From positions 124,001 to 188,000 of the forward strand of contig NW_026907804.1 in the NCBI RefSeq assembly GCF_033807575.1: DNA of 64,000 bases, in the 5' to 3' direction. Every line of letters begins with the position of its first letter. The stretch's first letter is position 1. The notes beneath the pieces are model-generated. The model was not told the DNA's origin. It searched no databases and saw only the letters and a list, made by a program, of their open reading frames with translations. A program made the position numbers and the translations under genes. Source of the DNA: Cydia pomonella. Its lineage: Eukaryota > Arthropoda > Insecta > Lepidoptera > Tortricidae. This document shows positions 12,287 to 23,900 of this stretch, piece by piece.

Positions 12287-12392
12287 CGTACAGTCAGCGT
12301 CAAATACTTTGTAGCAGTCAAAGTGGCCAAATAATTCGGTACACCATACTAAATATATGGTGTACCGAACTACAGTACTGACTGTACAGCGA
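12287..12392. mobile_element. Small inverted-repeat element
   Basis: Termini gtacagtcagcgtc (near 12290) and tactgactgtac (near 12377) are inverted, and the centre is a hairpin: ttcggtacaccata facing tatggtgtaccgaa. It lies in or just beyond the dNK 3' UTR. Confidence 0.5.
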
Positions 12393-12876
12393 TATCTACT
12401 TCAGCTGTCGAGGCACAAATTATTCTGAGACTTTATACTCTTCTACTATTAACAATTTTACTCTAAATATCAAACGTAAGAAAAGCCCCTGTGAAATACG
12501 TTCCAAAGTGATCCTATAATGTATTCTGTAAACGCTAGCAATACTCGTGAAAGCAGAGCCACAATACCATTTCTAATATCAACTTTTACTGTATCACTGC
12601 GCTGCTTATTTTATACAACGTTACATATAATTCGTTTTTTTACCATTAGAAAAATAAGTCAAATATGTAACAATTATAAATCATATACGATCTTTTACAT
12701 TCTTTTGCTTTCATGAGTAATATAAACATCTTTTTAAAACGTTTTGTAATAACGAACTATAGCATTAATTAATTTACAAGTATTTTAAGCCATGGACTGA
12801 GTAGTGATAATTAAATATTGCTTTATTGATAAATTGTTGACCAAAACTTGTGTGTTGTGAAAATGGCACATTTGTT

Positions 12877-12882
12877 AATAAA
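12877..12882 (+). other. Candidate dNK poly(A) signal
   Basis: A canonical AATAAA lies about 850 bases after the dNK stop, with more AATAAA-like strings just beyond. The distance is long but possible; earlier 3' UTR positions have only weaker matches. Confidence 0.35.
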
Positions 12883-12950
12883 CTATAAATAACATTTAAA
12901 ATAAATAGAAGTATTTGCAAATGTTTTTGTTGTATATGTTTATAATAGCC

Positions 12951-13095
12951 GGGTCCACACAGAGCGAGCGAGCGAGCACGTACGTGCCTCGGCCGAGCGC
13001 GCCGCCTCGGCCGAGGCACGTCTACACTGGCCGGTTTGTGCGTGAGGAAAATTGCCTCGCACGTACGTGTTCGCTCGCTCGCTCTGTGTGGACCC
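12951..13095. mobile_element. GC-rich foldback element with 36-bp arms
   Basis: The left arm 12951-12986 (gggtccacacagagcgagcg then agcgagcacgtacgtg) is the reverse complement of 13060-13095 with one mismatch. The roughly 70-bp centre has its own palindromes (cctcggccgag repeats). No coding capacity; MITE-like. Its base composition stands out from the AT-rich surroundings. Confidence 0.75.
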
Positions 13096-13216
13096 AGCTA
13101 TTTACTAATAATTACCTCATTAATTAGTTATGTTTTATGTCAATTAAATTTATTAAATCAAATAATAGAATAAATTATTTTCATCTTAAGTACTTTTTTT
13201 TTCTTATGCTATCTTA

Positions 13217-16200
13217 GGGCCAGTTGCACCATGCCCATTTGATGTACTGATCATGTGTAAATATGGCGCTAGCGAATGCTAACTGCATATTTGGGTTGCA
13301 CCACGCTATGTGTCCGTTAAAAAGTTACGCTGCCCTTAACCGGTGGCAGAGCACTGGTTAACAGCAAAGTCGTTCGATAAATATGGCGGCGCTTTTTGGA
13401 AATTGTCCGTATTTCACGAATTTATGTTTGATTATTCAATAATTTGAGTAAAAAAGTAATGTAAATTATTCAAAATATATTTATAACAATAAAAAGGTGG
13501 AAATATCTAAACGCAAAAACGTGTGACAGTTCACATAATGGTTTTAAATGTCGTTTTAGTTGCGAGACGACTTGTGTTTCATAAAATACATTAATTTGTA
13601 CTGGATATTTAAAGAAAAGGTGTGTTTTAAATTGAAATCGAGTGCAGAATGAGTTTAAGTTGAGGATAAGACCAGATTGATGCTATCACAGGTTAACAAA
13701 TACGTCCCATAAAGTGAAACTCGACGGCATGTAATGAACACAATTTATCGACAGACTGGTCATTAAAATCAATTTAAAACGCTCTCTGTTTATTGGAATC
13801 AAGATAAAAATGTTATATCCCTTGGAAATACTGGTGAACTAACTATGATATTCGAAAACAGCGAGATGACAACTATAAACATACCTATACAAAGTCGACC
13901 TCTGAAAATCGTAACTCACAACAGAAGTGAACTATATTTATAACTATAAACGCACATAAAACAAGATGCTACATATTAAATCAAGTATTTTAGTGTGAAG
14001 AAAATGTATTGGACAATTCCAGACCAGTCGGCATAATAGGTTATATATAAGTGGGCAAAATGTGTACCTAATGTAAAACTGATTATAATACTTCAATTCA
14101 TACATACTTGCTTGTGTTTTATTTGCTTTTACAACATATCTTATTCATTAACCCTAGAAACAACAACTTAGCAAGTAATGAACTAAAAATAGTTTTCTTT
14201 ATGGTGATATTTATATTTAAATTAATATTTATTAGAATACAAAGTTACAATTAGATTTAACAATTAACAGCTCCAAAAATCTACATTTATTTTGAGTGTG
14301 GGCTGCCTGGGTATCTCTTATCTTCAACCCGCACCCGTTAGCGACATGACATGGCAGGGCGTCCTTTAGCATATTGCCGAGGCATCCCTACTCATTGAGC
14401 TCTGCTTGTGAATGTCAAGGTATCCCTCTGGAATTTTCAGGTTGACCACAGTGTCTTAGACATGCCAGATGTTCTTAGCATTTGTTTGTGTGAGGGATGC
14501 CTCAGCATGCCCTGACATACCTTGATAATACACCAAAGGATCTCTTACTGTGTCTAGACATTAGTGGCCTCCGAGCCTAATAAAGTAATTCTTCTGGAAA
14601 TATCGAATATACATGAGAACAATTGAGTAATAGGTATAACCTGCGGTGGCAGCATGGTTCCATTTTTATCACTTGTCACTATGCCTGTCACTTTTGTGCT
14701 TACATACTTGTTAGAACGTGACAGGCATGGTGACAAATGATAAAGAGCTGACCATCTTAATTGTTTCCTTTCATACTGGATAACATTTATAAATATAACA
14801 GCCAATACCTGGGTTAGATAAAATATAATATTGCCTCCCTTCTGTCACCTGAATTTTACTTGTGTTCAACCAGTCATACAGTGAAATCGCATATAAATAA
14901 ATTACTATGTAACAATTGTATGTAACCTTAGCCATGTATTGGAAATAACATAACAGTAAATTAAAAATATAATTCATAGGTCTTAATTTGCAAAAGAGCA
15001 TTACAACATACTTTAGAGAATGTGTAAACCCATTATTTTTAAACTGACTACATATCAACCTACCAGTCCCTATAAATCATCATTTAAAACCTAACATACC
15101 TAAATAGCTCTAAATTCAGTTATAATAAAAGGCCCTCAAATTGATTTTATTTGTTTTCCCCATACCAGTTTTTTAACAGCCCATGCATGTTTCATAAATG
15201 ATTTATATCATGATCACCCCAATAAAGAAAAAAATAAATAATAGTTGAAATAATCAAGTGAAGTCACCAGTCTGACAGAAAATATAATAAGCAGGCACTT
15301 AAATATAATTGTGAAATAATATATTATATGTCAATGAGTTGTTGATTTCTCTCCGGATAACCTTTTACCTCCATTACTCACTACCTAAAAAAGATTTAGT
15401 GTAAGATAGAAAATAAAGTAAGATAAGATAACTAAAAATATATTTTATTATCGAAAATGAAATTCAGATACTATTTATAATACTTTATTTTTCGCAACAA
15501 GTTTTTCAGCTAATCTAGTGTATGATTCTTTGATTTCTTGAATCGATTCACTTGTGTGTAACTTTCATCTTGTATTCCATATCAAATGGTGTATATCAAA
15601 CCTGAAAAGAAAGTAACATGAAATTATTATGCATAAAAATATATTGTGATCCGTTTCAACCATTGGCAAAAAGAAAATGCTTAGATCAAGCACGTTTAAA
15701 TTAAAGTACAAAAATAACTTGAATATCTGCTACTAACAGAACTAACAGTTATGTATTATTGTGTCAACAATATATGTAATTGGAAATGTTGCCCCAACTG
15801 TCGGTATTTGGGTCATAGTCGTAGGTAGCGTAGGTAATTCCTTGTACTTAGGGCTCTGAAAGTAGTTAGGGATACGTATTAAACTAATAAGATAACTTAC
15901 CAGGCAATGCAGGTCCTTGTTTGATTCGGCTTTGCAGCTTGGAAAGCACTTGGCCACTGAATGATTATTCATCTGTTTCACTTTAAAGTGCCATGAAGAT
16001 ACATTGTTTTTAATATAATCAAGATTGGCATGGCATAAATTGTGTAATATTTAGATCTAAAACCTGAAAAGAAACTAGTTCGCGCCTACAAAAGTTTTCT
16101 CGTTGTTGAAAAATTTGACAACTTTGACATTTATGACTGGGTTGCTATATGAAAAAAAAATTCTACCATAAAATTTTTGGTAGGAATGCGTTCATGGTAT

Positions 16201-16341
16201 GGCCACACGATTAGCGACGACATTCTGTTATTTTATAGTTGGTGCAACGCATTTTATTTAGCAATCGTTAAGACCCCCACGTAAGCGTTAAAATTTAGCG
16301 AACTGTGCTTACGTTAGCAGGTGGTTTGGTGCAACTGGCCC
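13217..16341. mobile_element. PIF/Harbinger-like element, 3.1 kb, TTA target site
   Basis: The left end GGGCCAGTTGCACCA (13217) is mirrored by TGGTGCAACTGGCCC ending at 16341, and TTA flanks both ends (13214-13216, 16342-16344). A 3-bp TWA duplication with GGG/CCC termini is typical of PIF/Harbinger. I could not recognise a transposase inside, so it is either non-autonomous or decayed. The interior carries a secondary inverted repeat at 14668-14745 (cactatgcctgtcac facing gtgacaggcatggtg) and AT-rich DNA. Confidence 0.6.
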
Positions 16342-16554
16342 TTAGTATCCTACCAATGAAAGTATTAGAAAAAGTTTGTCTGTACGACGTAAAATGTACA
16401 TAATTATATACCCCCAAGAAAAACAGTATTTGAGAATATCAGTAAAAGAAAAGTGATAACTGAGATATTGATTTATTATCACAAAAGAATAACTTAATAT
16501 TTCTATATTTAAGAGCTATTTTGCGCCGAGCTCAAATATTTACATTTATTACTT

Positions 16555-16560
16555 ACAGCT
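16555..16560 (-). other. Candidate NDUFS8 poly(A) signal
   Basis: TTTATT on the plus strand reads AATAAA on the minus strand, about 590 bases after the NDUFS8 stop; a second lies at 16472-16477. Confidence 0.3.
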
Positions 16561-16884
16561 GTCACATGGATCATTTCTACAGCTAGTGAAACACTTGTAC
16601 CACCGGCTAGATGAAATTGAACATTATTTTAACTAACTAAAGGCTGACTTTACCACTAAAGGGTATTCGCGTACCTTTGGAAATTGGGTAATCCCGAAAA
16701 TCACGTAAAGTAATAAGCTAATAAAGGTTTCTTTTTAGAAGTTTCTTTCACTTGTATTGCTTTTTCCTTTTGGAAATACCCAAATACATTTCATGTACGA
16801 TAAAACATGTCTTTAAACCGAAGAATATCTTCAAGAGCTCAGTGCAAGTCGGCTCCTAAAGCTATGCGAGATAGGTGGGCACTT

Positions 16885-17172
16885 GACAGTTCAGCGGTAG
16901 AGATGGTCGGCGCGGATGTTGACAGTTCAGCGGTAGAGATGGTCGGCGCGGATGTTGACAGTTCAGCGGTAGAGATGGTCGGCGCGGATGTTGACAGTTC
17001 AGCGGTAGAGATGGTCGGCGCGGATGTTGACAGTTCAGCGGTAGAGATGGTCGGCGCGGATGTTGACAGTTCAGCGGTAGAGATGGTCGGCGCGGATGTT
17101 GACAGTTCAGCGGTAGAGATGGTCGGCGCGGATGTTGACAGTTTAGCGGTAGAGATGGTCGGCGCGGATGTT
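16885..17172 (-). repeat. 36-bp tandem repeat of the NDUFS8 C-terminal end, 8 copies
   Basis: Eight exact-length 36-bp units. The unit nearest the gene (17137-17172) is the true end of the coding sequence (NIRADHLYR then TAA). The other seven lie in the 3' UTR and each repeats the same nine codons plus an in-frame TGA. The seven UTR units are identical to one another as far as I can read and share TGA where the coding unit has TAA. On the opposite strand this produces a false repetitive frame. Confidence 0.95.
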
Positions 17173-20100
17173 GGAGGCGATCTCGGCCTCCCACTTGTCG
17201 CCGTTGAGCAGCAGCTTCTCCTTGTTGTAGAGCAGCTCCTCGTGCGTCTCCGTCGAGAACTCGAAGTTCGGGCCCTCCACGATGGCGTCCACCGGGCACG
17301 CCTCCTGTAAGACCACGTTATTACTCTCATTTCATGTACATTGGTTATTTTTCTCAAATTTTCTTATATGTGTATCGAGAGAGTGTTTCAACTTTGACAA
17401 AAATGCTATCTGACTATTCTCTGCAGTATGCATTTTTATACCGATTTTCATGAAATTTGCTAGCAGGCTTTATATTAATTAATGGCAAAGTCTACAGCTC
17501 GCAGAGCTACTATTACATAATTATCAGCTTGTTTATTTCACGCTAAAATGAAGATTAAGATAAATAATGTCAGGCTCATACTTAGAACCTCTTGAGAGGA
17601 AGACAAAATTTCTTTTCAGCTCTTTATCAGTCAAAGATCCAGGGCCGATCCCTGGACATGCCGATATTTTAGCCAAAAATTCAGAAAATTTAAATGAATG
17701 ATGAGGTATAAGGAGTATAAGGTAGACGTGTAACCTGGCAGAAGCCGCAGTAGATGCACTTGGTCATGTCGATGTCGTACCGCGTGGTGCGGCGCGAGCC
17801 GTCGGCGCGCTCCTCCGCCTCGATCGTGATGGCCTGCGGGTCACACTGCTTTGTAACTTTGCAATAACTACATAGTGGAAGTCAGTTTTTTCTAGTGATT
17901 TTAATTAACTAATAACCAATTTGTTCAAAGACCAAACAAGGACTGGAACTGTTGTGCTATCTGTAAAATTCCATGGACACATTAGGGCTTGTACACAAAT
18001 CACGCGAGGTTTTTTCGGCTACTTTTTTGACCCCTCCTCCCCCTTTGATATTTGGTGAGGTTCTTGGCTATCCCCCCCCCCCCCCCTCCGCCCCCATAAC
18101 CTCACGTGTATTTTTATTATATGTTTTCACTTGACTTAATTTTAAGATAAATAGTATTGTATACAGCAAATCTTGTTTATACTCGCTATTGAAGTGCCAA
18201 GTAAAGATTTATGTTTACCGAAACCGAGAAAAAGTATGTAGTAAGTAGATATTATTTCTTAGTTTCGTTCACTATAGAAAAATACACGTGAGGTTTCCTT
18301 ATAACGTCCCCCCCCCCTCCCCACTATCGAACCTCGCGTGATTTGTGCACAAGGCCTTATGAATACGTTCATTAATAAAGAGGCCAAGTAGGAAAAGCCT
18401 TCTGTTTGATGTCTCGAATGGCTTCATTCTGAAACGTACTGTAGTGACTAACCTGCGCGGGGCAGATAGCTTCGCACAGCTTGCAAGCTATGCAGCGCTC
18501 CTCGCCGGAGGGGTAGCGGCGCAGCGCGTGTTCCCCTCTGAACCGCGGGGACAGTGGCCCCTTCTCGAATGGGTAGTTAATGGTTGCAGGTTCCTGGAAA
18601 CATTTTTTATCTATAACCATTTCTGATGACATTCTTGACGACAAAGATGGGAAGAAAGACGATATAAGAGAGGTGGCAGGTTTAACATAAGTATCTATAG
18701 TTTTTCTTAATCTACGATAACCGATTCTGTGTGCCTTTGGGCAAAGGCCTCCCCCAATCTTCTCCACTCTTCCTTATTTTGCACTAATCTGGTCCATGTT
18801 TTAGTTTTACCAGCCATGCCTTCTATTTCAATTCAAGCATTGTGGTTGTTTTACGTTTTCCTCCATGACAGTTAATACATCATATAGTTCAGAATATCAT
18901 CTGGCATAGTAGCAATACAATATTTGTACTTTTAGTCACTTGTATACAATAGGCCATTTCATCATCATGCACACTCGCACTATAGAGAACGAACTATGAT
19001 CTGATGAACACACCCAACGAAATGTATCTAATCCAGCATAGTGGCTTGGTCTCTTGGAGGATCAGCACTGGAACTCTCCAGAAACATGCTGAGATGAGAC
19101 CATTTCATACCACTTTATTCCTTCTATGTTTTTAACCCCTGATGGAATGTTTAAAACAGAAGTGGAACTGGGCCCGGCACTTGTCAAGATACGAAGACAG
19201 GAGATGGACTTACCAAATAACTAAATGGCCGGGCCCAACAGGCAAAAGAAAATGGGGAAGACAAAGAAAAGATGGGCCGATGATATAATAACCACAGCAG
19301 GAAAATGTTGGATGCATATGGCAAAGGACAGAGGAAGGTGGAAAGGAATGGAGGAGGCTTTTACCCTCAGAGGGGCCACATAACAAAGATGGAAGAAATA
19401 GTTGTAAATTAGAAATACATTGCCAAACTTGTTAAGTGGAAAAAAGCTTTAATAATAATAATAATAACCCCTGATGGAAAAAGAGGGGGCTGTTATTGTT
19501 TTTATTTATTTATATAGCAATTTGTTTCCCATCACATAATTGTTTAATGCACTATTGATTTGTTTAATCATTATTTTCTTGTATAGGAAACCCTAGTTGG
19601 GTATAGGTATAGGCTGTTATTGTTATATTAATGTATACGCAAAAAGTCATTTTGCAAGCATACTATAAATCAAGCAATTATATCTTTTTTTTTATACTAT
19701 GTCACATATGTAAAAGAGCATTGTAAAAATAAACTATAGTGTAAGCTCTATATAGCAACACTCAAGGGATTGGGCGTTCTTTGATGCTATACTTCTTCTC
19801 TTCTCCTTTTAAAATATGGTCCATTGAGTTTTCGTCATTAAATGAGAAATTAATATTAAAGCAAAGCAACTATAGCCAACAAATGTAGACATTATAGGGA
19901 GTAAATCTTTCTATTTCATACTGGTTACACACACGTTTAGATTTCCTTAGGCTTACAGTTATACACATAATAATATCTCAAACCTTTGCATAAGACAGCT
20001 GTTTTGAAAAAATATACATTTTCACAGATTTCACTAAATAATTGCACCAAAGTATAGCTTTTAAACATACCTTAAATATATGAGCCAAGGTGACAGCGAA

Positions 20101-20280
20101 GCCTCTGGCGAGCTCCGTCCAGAACATGGTCTGTGCAGCCTTGTCGGACAGCGCCTTGAACGACATGTCCTGCGGCTCGGCGTTCACGTACATGTAGCCT
20201 TTCTCCTGCAGCGGGTACTCGCCTGCCGCCTTGCCCGCCGGCGCGCTGTACGCGCGGCTCAGTGCGCCGCAAGCGCGCAC
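17143..20280 (-). CDS. NDUFS8: NADH dehydrogenase [ubiquinone] iron-sulfur protein 8 (TYKY, ND-23)
   Basis: Mitochondrial complex I subunit that holds two 4Fe-4S clusters and passes electrons towards ubiquinone. Coding exons on the minus strand: 20280-20071, 18593-18453, 17833-17735 and 17304-17143; all junctions are GT-AG and phase 0, giving about 203 residues (the family has about 210). Exon 1 starts with a presequence-like RACGALSRAYSAPAGK. Exon 2 has NYPFEKGPLSPRFRGEHALR and the first cluster motif C-I-A-C-K-L-C-E-A-I-C-P. The second motif spans exons 3 and 4 (CIYCGFCQ / EACPVDAI). The protein ends EIASNIRADHLYR. The first codon I can place at 20280 reads GTG; the true ATG is probably in a short upstream exon or just 5', so the start is uncertain. 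Intron 1 holds an RTE LINE remnant and intron 2 a MITE. Confidence 0.93.
17985..18356. mobile_element. Harbinger-type MITE in NDUFS8 intron
   Basis: Termini GGGCTTGTACACAAATCACG and, inverted, GGCCTTGTGCACAAATCACG, flanked by TTA on both sides (17982-17984, 18357-18359). A second inner inverted pair (aacctcacgtgtattttt / aatacacgtgaggtt) lies within. It contains C tracts of about 14 (18074) and 9 bases (18309), which are likely length-variable. No coding frame. Confidence 0.7.
18725..18790 (+). repeat. RTE-type LINE scrap
   Basis: tgtgcctttgggcaaaggcc followed by tcccccaatcttctccactc resembles the tgggcaaaggcctcctcctc block at 48345-48370. It lies in NDUFS8 intron 1. Confidence 0.35.
19140..19470 (+). 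pseudogene. RTE LINE C-terminus, frameshifted
   Basis: The frame reads RRWTYQITKWPGPTGKRKWG then, after a one-base slip near 19265, RWADDIITTAGKCW and MAKDRGRWKGMEEAF with a stop. It ends in an (AAT)n tail at 19450. This is the C-terminal signature of RTE-type LINEs, antisense to NDUFS8 inside its first intron. Confidence 0.65.
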
Positions 20281-20903
20281 TACAACACACTCATTTTCTA
20301 TACTTGGTCAATTTAAAAGGGCAAGCAATAAGTTAGTTTTATTACCGAATTGTGGCCAAGTAGGAATGATAAACTCAAGAGCCTAATGTAAGTAGTGTAT
20401 AATATATGAAATCACGCCGCAATTTCGGTATATTAATAGAATTTTTCAATAGTAAATACGCAGAAGAGGTTATAAACAACACAGTTGCGTAATCGATATA
20501 TTAATGCAAAAATATCGAAAAGGCGCTTTCGGGGAAGAATATTAATGATAGATTGAATCAAACACTGTTATTACCTCGCGTAGTTACGGAAAATATTTTA
20601 GCTAAGGACATATTTAAGCCCTATTTAGAAATAATGAATTTTGACGAGTGAAACTTCAAACTGCTGTCAAAACTCAAAATAGAGTACAAAAAAAACCGAT
20701 AACGTCAAATTTGATATCATATTGTTTGAGCAACAGTAAAAGTCGTCCATTTGAACAGATCTTTGTTTGTATTGCTTGAGTAAAAACATTTTCTTGTCTG
20801 TGAGCGGCAGCCCACGTCAAAACAATACGTGACGTTTACAAATTTTTATGTTGGGTGATATCGCGATAGCTGCTGTAAATTTGCGAAAAATTCGCCACGC
20901 AGC
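20281..20903. promoter_or_regulatory. Head-to-head NDUFS8 / PDXDC1 intergenic region
   Basis: NDUFS8 (minus) and PDXDC1 (plus) diverge from this 0.6 kb segment, which must hold both promoters and the 5' UTRs, possibly including a short NDUFS8 first exon. Near 20491 there is aatcgatata, a near match to the insect DRE core TATCGATA, with atatcgaaaa about 17 bases on. No TATA box is convincing. Confidence 0.45.
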
Positions 20904-23900
20904 ATGGGAGATGCATCGGTCGCAGATACCGAATCTAATAAACCCAGTCCTCAAAGCGAGGCGCCGTCCGAGACGGTAAAACTCCTACTATTTAGTGGCT
21001 TTGTTGTTTGTGAGAAAAATTCTTATTTTCATCTTGTTAACAGGACCGGGGTCCTTTCGGCGGGCTGGAATTTCAAGTTTCAGAAGTGGTAGAGAGGTTG
21101 GAAGCCGGAGTGAACGCTCACGAGGCCGGAGATGAAGAGAGACGGAGGGAACCGCGCAAAATCAGCGCCGGGTTCTTCGAGCCGGAAGAAACGTCTATGG
21201 ATGAGATATTGAAGGTTTTAGAGGAGTTGGTGTTGAAGACGGACCCTAGTTGCGAGAGCGCGGAGCCGCCGCTGCTGCCGACGGACGAGGTGACGCGCGC
21301 GGCGATCCTGTCGCACAGCATCTCGGCGCTGTTCGGGCGGCTGGAGCGCGGGCACGCCGCTCGGCTCGGAGCGCACATCGCAAGCGAAACGTCGCGGTGG
21401 ATGGCGCACATGTTCAGGTACTATATAAATGTAGACGCAGTAAGCACAATAAGGTTTGGTTGTGTTGTGTTTAGTATTGTACACAGGAACTGGTCCAGTA
21501 TCCCCTTCGAGAGTTTTGGAAGCGTAGGGTTTTTCTTACCAAAGCCATTGCTTACTAAAACCCTTTCATTTGGCTTTTTAAGCACTTCATAATACATGTA
21601 AGCTGATACCTGTCCCTAAGTGGTAACCTCTTGAAGGGGTATGGATTATAAATTATATTGCTTAAGCCATTTTCAAGTTTCTGTTCATAAAAATAGAATC
21701 AAATATTGCTTATTTATGTTTAAAGTGAAGGACTGGGTGTCTAGCGCAGTGACAGCACAGGTGTCATAATTTTTTGAATTAGGAAGGGGATACCCTTTTG
21801 TTTTCTGAAAGAGAAACTCCTTCAAAGAGCTACGTCAAATGAATGGGTAAGCAATTAAAAGGGAATGTCAATCATTGGGACTATTGGATGAATGACTAAG
21901 CCGTTTAAAGGCTTTTTTCTGGGAAAGGGTGGACGGGTCCCTGATTGTACCTAAATAACAACAGATTTGATGTGCCCACGTTCTTGTGGGATGAAGGATT
22001 TTAGCAGTTTTTCCTGATCATATTTAGAGACTGAAGAGAGAGTCCGATCATAATTAGACACAAAGTGTTGACATTCATCCTTAGCTCCATTTTTATATTG
22101 CTCAAGCTAATATGACAGTTTGAATGACTCTTATACTCAATCAATATTGAACCAATTTTGTACTAAAATGAAAGATGGGCGAAAGTGGGGCTAATTGGGG
22201 CAATCAAACTGTCGTTTTAGTATCTGGGACATAAAAATAAAGATTGGTTTCATAGATTATGCCAAAGTATTTAAAAATATGATATGACTCAATGCAAAAC
22301 TACTCTTTGCTTATTGCCTAATAGAAGTTGTTTTTTATCCAATGCTTACTAAAATATGAGATATGCAAACAAAAAAACAAGGAAATGAGGAGGCGAGTAA
22401 TTCTACATAGAGCAACAATTTTGCTTATCAAATAAGCTGGCATTTTCAAGAAGGCCATTAATTTCATTGAAAGTTTATTGCCCGATAAGGCTTTTCTTAA
22501 ACCATTTTTATTTTTAATTTATAAAGTTATTAAAAAAGCTTAAGCTTTGAACCAAAGGTCTGTTTTGTGTCCAATTAATTGTGTAAATTACTCATTTTCT
22601 ATTTACTGAATTCGACTTTGTTATAAAATTCAATAAAAGTCATCATCCAAATAGAAACGGATTCACACACATGGGCTGAGATATTAAAATGGGTCACTGA
22701 ATGCAGAGTTCCAAATGCAGGTTTAGCTTCTATTGACAATTCTTTTAAATTAAGTATCATACCATGAATGATATTCGACCTAAATTACATGAGTGACCCC
22801 TTTTAAATATTTCAATAAAGAATGAGTCATGCCAGAACGGTCCGAGGAATGTTTTTTTGTTTGCAAATCTTTTGACCTCTGAATGTGTGGGTAAATTCGT
22901 TCAGGTTCCTTGTTGGCATCTTGTATAATTAATAGGTAAGTAATTGAGGTACATAAAAAATTAAAACACAAATAAATGCCCTTTACCGGGATTCAATAAC
23001 TTACATCCAGCTGCAGTGACTCATACTACAAGTGAAGCCATGTTATCTGATATGATATGACCTGGCATGTTGATGATCTTTAGGATTATGCTTGCCAATA
23101 TTAACAATGCTGGATTACTGCAATTATTAGATACTTTGTACATTTTGTGTTTTGTATATAACTATTGTGCAATTTATAGCTGTTGGTTCTCCGAACAATA
23201 AATAAAATAAAATAAAAATAAAAAATAAATTAAAACTACTACTACACTACATACACCATAATCTATGCCTAGTATGTAAAGCAAGCATGCATAACGACAA
23301 TTACACCCATAAAGTGCATGTCCAATACATTTTACACGCGTATTATTACTACGAGGAAGTTTAGTACATAAGTATGGTTGAATTAACTCCATATCAGTGA
23401 CCTTGAGCCTATTCCGATTAGATTGGCTCACAATGGAATTAGAGAATATATGGTGGTATTATTGAAAGTACCTATGTATTCACTCATATTGTAGTGTGAC
23501 CAGGAAAACAGTTTTTTTTTTCTTCTGACAATAAAGTAGTTGACCGTCTCACTTATTAGGTATTAGACAAAAAATATTTATGAAGTATGTACCATTCTAT
23601 TAGTAAACAACATTGAAAAGCGAGACTGTAACAAGGACACAATAATAATGCTTTCTCCGTCACACCATGTATCTCATTGTCGTTGGTACTCTAAAGTAAT
23701 AACTTTATAACTAGAGATAACGGGTTTAGTTACATCCTGACTTGTACTACTGACTTTTTCAGAAGTTGTTGACAAAACATCATTTGATGTGTACCACTTT
23801 CTTTTTGATGAAAGGAAACGTTTTGAGGAAACGAAACCAATTCCAATGAGAAGTTGGAATTTAGTTGCATTCATAAAACCAGTCAGTGCATTTGCATGTG

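Noticed and set aside
16807..17357. Repetitive frames on both strands over the 36-bp repeat (12-residue repeats)
   Set aside because: They are shadows of the NDUFS8 last exon and its UTR repeat; the conserved NDUFS8 reading fixes the strand and frame.
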